6,545 nucleotides of DNA, from assembly GCA_964563465.1 (NCBI GenBank), contig CAZLVZ010000028.1, positions 1 through 6,545 of the forward strand, given 5' to 3'. This document shows positions 1 to 3,835 of this stretch, in pieces (the stretch's first letter is position 1; each line of letters begins with the position of its first letter). The notes under the pieces are model-generated. The model had not been told where the DNA came from. It saw only the letters and a list, made by a program, of their open reading frames with translations, and did not search any database. The stretch is from JAYENY01 sp964563465 (GTDB taxonomy: Bacteria > Patescibacteriota > Minisyncoccia > Minisyncoccales > PEYH01). The translations under genes were made by a program, and so were the position numbers.

Positions 1-52
1 GCGCGCTTCAATGGCATTGAAGAGGTCGCGAGTTCGAATCTCGCTGAGTCCA
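1..52 (+). tRNA. tRNA-Ala (anticodon GGC), 5' end outside the window
   Basis: The visible part runs from the 3' side of the D stem to the discriminator base. The anticodon stem is 6-10 paired with 18-22, around the loop ATGGCAT (11-17), with anticodon GGC at 13-15 preceded by the invariant T at 12. The variable loop is AGGTC (23-27). The T arm is GCGAG/CTCGC (28-32, 40-44) around TTCGAAT (33-39). The acceptor 3' strand is TGAGTCC (45-51) and the discriminator is A52. Base 49 is tRNA position 70 and is T, as needed for the G3-U70 pair that identifies alanine tRNAs. The layout matches E. coli tRNA-Ala(GGC) closely. The CCA end is not fully encoded: CA follows A52. About 21 bases are missing upstream. 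The last 14 bases belong to a sequence that recurs twice downstream, so the gene's 3' end was probably supplied by an inserted element. Confidence 0.95.
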
Positions 53-55
53 CAA
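39..55 (+). repeat. att-like core, copy 1 (inside the tRNA 3' end)
   Basis: The 17-bp sequence tctcgctgagtccacaa covers the last T-loop base, the 3' half of the T stem, the acceptor strand and the discriminator of tRNA-Ala, plus three more bases. It recurs exactly at 713-729 and 1515-1531. tRNA 3' ends are classic target sites of tyrosine-recombinase elements, which restore the tRNA with their own copy. This copy would be the left junction (attL) of the first inserted unit. Identity with copy 2 continues to base 113. Confidence 0.85.
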
Positions 56-61
56 ACAATG

Positions 62-82
62 TATGAATAGTAATCATTCATA
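62..82 (+). promoter_or_regulatory. Hairpin in the cassette leader (copy 1)
   Basis: TATGAAT (62-68) pairs with ATTCATA (76-82) around a 7-base loop, giving a 7-bp AT-rich stem that ends 19 bases before the start codon at 102. It could be a recombinase arm site or a weak 5'-UTR structure. No convincing -35/-10 pair is visible between the tRNA and the gene. An identical copy lies at 736-756. Confidence 0.5.
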
Positions 83-101
83 ACCACAAAAAGCCAATAT
101 T

Positions 102-524
102 ATGAAAATTACATTATGCTCAAGTGCAACATTTTTTAAGAAACTACGAAATATAAAAAAATCTCTTGAGGAAAAAGGGTACGAAGTTCTCTTGCCAAGT
201 ATGGAAGATTTTCATCACTTAGACGAAGATTCATTGGCTAAAATTCAACACAATTTAATTAATGAACATTTCCGAAAAATCAACCAATCGCAAGCAATTT
301 ATGTTGCGAATTATAACAAGAATCAAATTGCAGGATATATAGGAGGAAATTCTCTTTTGGAAATGGGTTTAGCTTTTTATAGAAAAATTCCAATTTTTTT
401 ATTAAACGATATTCCACAACAAATTAGTTATAGAGAAGAATTGATTGCGTTAAAACCCATTGTTGTTGGCGAAAGTTGGGATAAGATAGATAGTATTCTT
501 AAAAAGTTTTCTAAAACTAAATAA
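102..524 (+). CDS. Nucleoside 2-deoxyribosyltransferase-like protein
   Basis: This 140-residue protein resembles small Rossmann-like nucleoside 2-deoxyribosyltransferase relatives (PF05014-type). Full members cleave or exchange the glycosidic bond of deoxynucleosides. Visible features are an N-terminal strand KITLCSS (2-8), a helix FFKKLRNIKKSLEEKGYEV (11-29), the turn LLPS (30-33), the strand AIYVANY (65-71), and the signature GYIGGNSLLEMGLAFYRK (78-95). In this signature E87 sits where the family has its catalytic glutamate. The strand IPIFLLNDIP follows at 96-105. It is near the family's lower size limit, has no signal peptide or membrane segment, and is presumably cytosolic. The start at 102 is favoured because it opens directly into the first strand and is shared with the next cassette gene. 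No Shine-Dalgarno sequence is visible. Substrate and activity are uncertain: many proteins of this group are only fold relatives and may instead handle nucleotides or act as sensors. Confidence 0.7.
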   Translation: MKITLCSSATFFKKLRNIKKSLEEKGYEVLLPSMEDFHHLDEDSLAKIQHNLINEHFRKINQSQAIYVANYNKNQIAGYIGGNSLLEMGLAFYRKIPIFLLNDIPQQISYREELIALKPIVVGESWDKIDSILKKFSKTK

Positions 525-597
525 ATTTTAATTATAATTTTATGAACAAAAAAACATTAAATTTAACTGCAACATCAAAATTTAGATTGCTAAAATG

Positions 598-639
598 AAA
601 AAGCCCCCAACGCAGACGAAACTGCATCAGGGTCTTTTT
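598..639 (+). terminator. Rho-independent terminator-like hairpin, possibly bidirectional
   Basis: AAAAAG (598-603) pairs with CTTTTT (634-639), CCC pairs with GGG (630-632), and an inner GCAG/CTGC stem (612-615, 622-625) closes the loop ACGAAA, with small internal loops between. The 3' T run serves the + strand gene ending at 524. The 5' A run would give a U run on the opposite strand, so it could stop transcripts from both sides. Confidence 0.65.
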
Positions 640-655
640 CGTAGTAATTATCTAT

Positions 656-684
656 AATATAGTAAAATTGATTGACAACGTCAA
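656..684 (-). promoter_or_regulatory. Possible minus-strand promoter
   Basis: Read on the minus strand, TTGACG (684-679) and TATATT (661-656) each match five of six bases of the sigma70 consensus and are exactly 17 bases apart. The predicted start near 649 faces the bidirectional hairpin at 598-639, so the product would be an RNA of only about 50 nt. In such AT-rich DNA a chance match is quite possible. Confidence 0.25.
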
Positions 685-727
685 GTGGACAAAAATTAGA
701 GAAAGTAGAGTCTCTCGCTGAGTCCAC
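685..727 (+). repeat. Folded right arm plus core at the cassette 1/cassette 2 junction
   Basis: GTGGAC (685-690) is the reverse complement of GTCCAC (722-727). Within the 31 bases between them, AGAGA (698-702) can pair with TCTCT (711-715), and AGAGTCTCT (707-715) is itself palindromic. Bases 686-729 are identical to 1488-1531. Nested inverted repeats around a recombination core are typical of tyrosine-recombinase sites, and the outer pair mimics the tRNA acceptor strands. It lacks a T loop and is not a tRNA. Confidence 0.6.
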
Positions 728-787
728 AAACAATGTATGAATAGTAATCATTCATAACCACAAAAAGCCAATATTATGAAAATTACA
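713..787 (+). repeat. 75-bp repeat, copy 2: core plus left arm with start codon
   Basis: This stretch is identical to 39-113. It covers the 17-bp core, the leader hairpin (736-756), the sequence before the start codon, ATG (776-778) and three further codons encoding KIT. Identity stops abruptly at the fifth codon. Together with 686-712 it is the intact right arm, core, left arm arrangement expected of attP or of the junction between tandem insertions. Confidence 0.9.
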
Positions 788-1378
788 AAACAAGATCAAA
801 ATTTAATGATTCTCAAAGACAGAAATATTATTGCCTTTATTGTCGGAATAATATTTGTGCTTGCAGGATTTTTGGTAATTTTCAAACCGGGCTTCTTTGC
901 TAACCAACCTCCTATGTGGTCAGGCCTTGTCGGAGTTTTGCTTGGTAGTTTTGTTATTTTGGTTGCGAAGATTCCTACTATTAGTCTAGATAAAACATCC
1001 AATAAATTATTATTTTTCTTACGGCAAGGATTAACTATCAAAAGCACCAAAGAGTACAATCTTGACCAAATTAAAGAAATTGAGCTGTCAGTAATTTACA
1101 CTCCTTCGGGCAAAGGTAGCGGTTATTCACATCATCTGGCTTTTGTGTTAAATAATGGCGAGGTTGTTCCACTTAATTCCGGTAGTTCATCTATTATAAG
1201 AATAATGGGAAAGCAAACAATCCCGGAAAAAAATATTGGAGCGAGAATAGCCGATTTTTTAAACATTCCGTTTCGAGAGAGACGGCTTCCCACGGTAGGA
1301 GAAACACTGTCGGCCGTTTCCTCTGCTGTTCAAAGTGCCGCAGAGAAAGAAATGGAAAAAGAGAATAAAAGGATATAA
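776..1378 (+). CDS. Two-helix membrane protein with a cytosolic PH-like domain
   Basis: I cannot assign this 200-residue protein to a characterised family. Two hydrophobic helices (about 18-36 and 46-64) form a hairpin separated by the loop KPGFFANQPPMW. The remainder, 67-163, alternates short strands such as TISLDKTSNKLLFF, EYNLDQIKEIELSVIY, HHLAFVLNNGEVVPL and a helix IGARIADFLNIPF. This recalls small bacterial proteins with two transmembrane segments followed by a pleckstrin-homology-like (bPH/Ycf4-like) domain. The C-terminus (176-200) is a charged helix. The first four residues, MKIT, come from the repeat shared with the cassette 1 gene and may be a grafted start: M11 begins a plausible native N-terminus just before helix 1. 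Function is unknown. Insertion in the cytoplasmic membrane is likely. It is the only gene of its cassette. Confidence 0.75.
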   Translation: MKITKQDQNLMILKDRNIIAFIVGIIFVLAGFLVIFKPGFFANQPPMWSGLVGVLLGSFVILVAKIPTISLDKTSNKLLFFLRQGLTIKSTKEYNLDQIKEIELSVIYTPSGKGSGYSHHLAFVLNNGEVVPLNSGSSSIIRIMGKQTIPEKNIGARIADFLNIPFRERRLPTVGETLSAVSSAVQSAAEKEMEKENKRI

Positions 1379-1384
1379 ATAAAA

Positions 1385-1408
1385 GCAATCCTCTTCGCGG
1401 AAGATTGC
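1385..1408. terminator. Hairpin after the cassette 2 gene
   Basis: GCAATC (1385-1390) pairs with GATTGC (1403-1408), with a partly paired extension inside. It sits 7 bp after the stop codon, where a terminator is expected, but no T run follows on the + strand. The A-rich bases 1379-1384 would instead provide a U run on the minus strand. Confidence 0.4.
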
Positions 1409-1425
1409 CCTTGAATGCAATACAC

Positions 1426-1449
1426 TTTTGGTTTATGGTTAGACCAAAA
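1426..1449. other. Second hairpin in the cassette 2 tail
   Basis: TTTTGGT (1426-1432) pairs with ACCAAAA (1443-1449) around a 10-base loop. There is no downstream T run, so it is not a standard terminator. It may be a 3' RNA structure or have no function. The rest of 1379-1487 shows no gene. Confidence 0.35.
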
Positions 1450-1487
1450 AATATTATTAATATAACAAATTAACACTTCTTGTTGGA

Positions 1488-1531
1488 TGGACAAAAATTA
1501 GAGAAAGTAGAGTCTCTCGCTGAGTCCACAA
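1488..1531 (+). repeat. Right arm plus core, copy 3 (right boundary of the array)
   Basis: These 44 bp are identical to 686-729: the 27-bp right arm followed by the 17-bp tRNA-derived core (1515-1531). TGGAC (1488-1492) and GTCCA (1524-1528) form the outer inverted repeat. Unlike copy 2, no cassette left arm follows: the sequence turns into the leader of the Nudix gene. This is the expected right junction (attR) between the last cassette and the original chromosome. I see no further core copy downstream. Confidence 0.8.
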
Positions 1532-1547
1532 TTGAAATATAAAAGAT

Positions 1548-1979
1548 ATGACAAATGCAAATATTCCATTACATGTAATCTTTGTTGAAGCTTGGGTCAG
1601 AAAAGGCGATAAATATTTATTGGCAAAAAGATCCTTAAAAGACGACCAAGCAGCTGGCAAGTGGGCGGTTCCAGGAGGAAAGGTTGATATGGAAATAGAA
1701 AGCAACATAGTGGAAAATTCGCTTAAAAGAGAAGTAATGGAAGAAGTCGGAATAGAAGTTAATAATTTCCAATTCTTAACAAGCAGATCGTTTATTCGCT
1801 CTAGCGGTCATCATGTAGTAGCTCTGTCATTTGTTGCAGATTATAAATCAGGCACAGCAATGCCACTTGAAGACCAAGACGAAATAAAATGGGCAACATT
1901 AGCAGAAATGGAATCCTTACTTGACGAGCATTGGAACGACATATTGATTAGCCTTAAGCAAGCAGAATTAAAAAATTAA
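1548..1979 (+). CDS. Nudix hydrolase
   Basis: Nudix enzymes hydrolyse a nucleoside diphosphate linked to another group, often clearing damaged or excess nucleotides in the cytosol. The 143-residue protein fits one complete domain: a first strand VIFVEAWVRKGDKYLLAKRS (10-29), the GKWAVPGG strand (37-44), the Nudix helix LKREVMEEVGI (59-69) with Mg-binding E62, E65 and E66 and G68, and a C-terminal helix (120-140). The box is longer than the usual G-x5-E-x7-RE: G44 to R61 spans 17 residues rather than 14, an apparent three-residue insertion in VDMEIESNIVEN. Upstream is an AT-rich leader without a Shine-Dalgarno sequence. The gene starts 16 bp after the last core copy and is probably the native neighbour of the tRNA, although it could be cargo of a third unit that lacks the shared left arm. 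Substrate cannot be told from sequence. Confidence 0.9.
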   Translation: MTNANIPLHVIFVEAWVRKGDKYLLAKRSLKDDQAAGKWAVPGGKVDMEIESNIVENSLKREVMEEVGIEVNNFQFLTSRSFIRSSGHHVVALSFVADYKSGTAMPLEDQDEIKWATLAEMESLLDEHWNDILISLKQAELKN

Positions 1980-2004
1980 GCCAAATCGCATCTGATAGTT
2001 TTTT

Positions 2005-3789
2005 ATGCAAAGCAAAAAAGTTTTTAAAAATGTTTTAATTTTTGTCGCCCTTATCAGTGTTGCCATAGGTGGAATGTGGACATATAATCATTGGCAAGTG
2101 CAAAGGCAAACAAATTTGCCTGTCCAGAAATTGAACACATCTGCATCTGCCGGAGTAGTGCCACATCATTTGTTGGCAGAAAGTATTATTGAAGATTTTT
2201 TTGGTTATTTCTCCGCGCACGCAAAGCCAGAAACAATTATTTTGTTAAGTCCAGATCATTTTAGTGCCGGAAATGTTGTCGGAAATTCTTTTATCACTGT
2301 TCAAACTGAAGAACAAGAAGAATTGGGCGGAATAAGAATTAACAATACGTTAATCAAAAATCTTTCTTTATCTTTAGAAAGTAAAAAGGACAACAAAAAT
2401 AATCTTGTCTTTAATAATGCTAGTGTCAATTTAGACCACGGCATTACGAATTTACTGCCTTTTATAAAAAAATATTTTCCCGAAAGCAAGCTAGCGCCTT
2501 TTCTTATCCCTGCAAATATTTCTTTACAAGAAGCAGAAAATTTTGCAGAAGCGCTTAATTCTTTGGCTCTTGAGAAAAGCATTGTTATTGCCAGTGTTGA
2601 TTTTTCGCATTACCTGCCACTAAATGCAGCCCAGTTTCATGACACAAAAAGTATCAGAACATTAGTTAATTTTGAAAAATCAAATTTTGAAAACATAGAA
2701 GTTGATTCCTGGCAAGCGCTTTTTATTGCCAGAGCTTTTGCTGATTTTAGAAACAAAAATTATCCCCAAATTATTGCCCATTTAAATTCAGCTGATTTTT
2801 CTAAAGATCCAAGCACTTCAGAAACAACTTCGTATTTCAGCGTTGTTTTTGGGAAACAAACTTCGCAAGAAACTCAAATAAGTGCAGAATTAGCAGAAAG
2901 AACAATCCTATTTACAGGTGATATTTTGCTGGACAGGGGAGTGGAACGTTTAATGCAAAAAAAGAGTGTTTTTTATCCTTTTGAAAAAATTAGCCGGTTT
3001 TTTAGAGGAATTGATATTGTAGCTGGTAATTTAGAGGGGCCAATTAATCAAAATCCGCCTAATTTTCCAGATAGTTCTCTTAAATTCGCCTTTGAGCCAG
3101 AAACGGTTGCAGGACTGACTTTTTCTAATTTTAACCTGCTTTCTCTATCGAATAATCACACTTGCAACACAGGTTCTGACGGCTTAGGGCAGACTAAAGA
3201 ATTTTTAGACAAAGCCAACATTGCTTATGTTGGCGATCCTATTCAGTGCGACAAAGATTTTTTATTTACAAAAGATGATATAGCTTTTTTAGCGTTTAAT
3301 AAAACATTTCCGTTTAATTGTTCTGACGACGAGATTGTTGAGATTGTTGTGCAAGCTAAAAATTCAAATTTAAACGATTTTTTAATTGTTATTTTTCACT
3401 GGGGGAACGAATACCAAACTAAAAGTTCTACACTACAACAAAATTTAGCCCACCGCATTATTGACGCTGGTGCAGATTTAATTATTGGTCATCATCCGCA
3501 CGTCGTTCAAGAAATAGAGGAATACAATAACAAACTAATTTTTTATTCTTTAGGAAATTTTATTTTTGATATGTATTTTTCGCAAGAAACTCAACAAGGT
3601 TTAGTTGTAGGAGCAGAAATTTATTCTGATAAAGTTATCTACAGATTATTTCCAATTCAAAGCCAACTAAGCCAACCATTTTTAATGCTACCAACAGAAG
3701 CTGATTTATTTCTAGCAGAATTAGCCAACAGAAGTTCTCTGTACTTGTCAGATAGCATAGAACAAGCTAAAATAGAAATAGCAAGATAA
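2005..3789 (+). CDS. Memo-like/AmmeMemoRadiSam B domain fused to a CapA-like domain
   Basis: This is a two-domain protein of 594 residues anchored by one N-terminal helix (about 9-25), so both domains should face outside the cytoplasmic membrane. Residues 50-283 look like the Memo/AmmeMemoRadiSam system protein B family: VVPHH (51-55), LLSPDHF (80-86), LDHGITNLLPF (143-153) and SVDFSHY (197-203). The metal-binding cysteine region of Memo appears as DSW (234-236), without cysteine. Residues 300-522 match the CapA/PgsA poly-gamma-glutamate synthesis family with a metallophosphatase-like fold: TGDILLDRG (304-312), GNLEGPI (341-347), LSNNHT (381-386), HWGNEY (465-470), GHHPHV (495-500) and YSLGNFIFD (514-522). 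The gene starts 25 bp after the Nudix gene and ends 46 bp before the DUF3160 gene, so co-transcription is plausible. A role in envelope or surface-polymer metabolism is inferred from the CapA half. The substrate is unknown. Confidence 0.85.
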   Translation: MQSKKVFKNVLIFVALISVAIGGMWTYNHWQVQRQTNLPVQKLNTSASAGVVPHHLLAESIIEDFFGYFSAHAKPETIILLSPDHFSAGNVVGNSFITVQTEEQEELGGIRINNTLIKNLSLSLESKKDNKNNLVFNNASVNLDHGITNLLPFIKKYFPESKLAPFLIPANISLQEAENFAEALNSLALEKSIVIASVDFSHYLPLNAAQFHDTKSIRTLVNFEKSNFENIEVDSWQALFIARAFADFRNKNYPQIIAHLNSADFSKDPSTSETTSYFSVVFGKQTSQETQISAELAERTILFTGDILLDRGVERLMQKKSVFYPFEKISRFFRGIDIVAGNLEGPINQNPPNFPDSSLKFAFEPETVAGLTFSNFNLLSLSNNHTCNTGSDGLGQTKEFLDKANIAYVGDPIQCDKDFLFTKDDIAFLAFNKTFPFNCSDDEIVEIVVQAKNSNLNDFLIVIFHWGNEYQTKSSTLQQNLAHRIIDAGADLIIGHHPHVVQEIEEYNNKLIFYSLGNFIFDMYFSQETQQGLVVGAEIYSDKVIYRLFPIQSQLSQPFLMLPTEADLFLAELANRSSLYLSDSIEQAKIEIAR

Positions 3790-3835
3790 AACTTATACAA
3801 TAAAATAAATTATAAATAAATATAAAAACAATATT
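3790..3835 (+). promoter_or_regulatory. AT-rich leader of the DUF3160 gene
   Basis: The 46-bp gap is almost pure A/T, with several TATAAA/TATACA-like stretches but no matching -35 box and no Shine-Dalgarno sequence. The last bases before the start read CAATATT, exactly as before the two cassette genes (95-101, 769-775). An internal promoter cannot be excluded. Confidence 0.3.

Larger units (their letters stand above)
525..685. other. Non-coding 3' part of cassette 1
   Basis: Apart from the terminator hairpin, this AT-rich stretch has an isolated TATAAT (653-658), the self-complementary CTATAATATAG (652-662), and the small palindrome TTGAC-aac-GTCAA (672-684). I see no protein gene in it. An 18-codon frame at 542-598 lacks a ribosome site and any recognisable product. 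Confidence 0.5.
56..729 (+). mobile_element. Cassette 1: single-gene unit of 674 bp at the tRNA-Ala 3' end
   Basis: The unit lies between core copies 1 and 2. The exact crossover within the 17-bp core is unknown, so either end could shift by up to 17 bases. It has a left arm (56-113) identical to that of cassette 2, one gene (102-524), a terminator-like hairpin (598-639), and a right arm (686-712) identical to that of cassette 2. It encodes no integrase, transposase or resolvase. Excision at the cores would give a 674-bp circle whose junction is right arm, core, left arm, exactly the arrangement seen intact at 686-787. Mobility is inferred from repeat geometry. An old duplication of the tRNA end with later gene replacement is an alternative. 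Confidence 0.65.
730..1531 (+). mobile_element. Cassette 2: single-gene unit of 802 bp
   Basis: The unit lies between core copies 2 and 3, with the same left arm (730-787) and right arm (1488-1514) as cassette 1 but an unrelated gene (776-1378) and an unrelated 3' region. Sharing both ends while differing in the middle is what cassettes using one recombinase would show. It has no recombinase gene, so any movement would depend on an enzyme encoded elsewhere. Crossover points within the core are not resolved. Confidence 0.65.

Noticed and set aside
542..598. 18-codon frame (MNKKTLNLTATSKFRLLK) just before the terminator hairpin, looking like an attenuator leader peptide.
   Set aside because: There is no ribosome site, no clear run of one amino acid, no antiterminator pairing found, and the hairpin is followed by a cassette boundary rather than a biosynthetic gene.
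653..677. Perfect TATAAT (653-658) and TTGACA (672-677) on the + strand as a promoter for cassette 2.
   Set aside because: They are in the wrong order, and neither has an acceptable partner box at normal spacing on the + strand.
686..729. The repeats at 686-729 and 1488-1531 considered as extra or degenerate tRNA genes.
   Set aside because: Only the last 17 bases match the tRNA. There is no anticodon arm or T loop, so they are tRNA-derived sites rather than genes.
1482..1489. GTTGGAT at 1482-1488 fits the integron attC core pattern GTTRRRY.
   Set aside because: The equivalent position before copy 2 reads GTCAAGT, no matching partner box is present, and it lies outside the conserved repeat, so it is a chance match.
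39..1531. The three direct repeats as a CRISPR array.
   Set aside because: The spacings are 674 and 802 bp, hold complete genes, and the repeat is the end of a tRNA.
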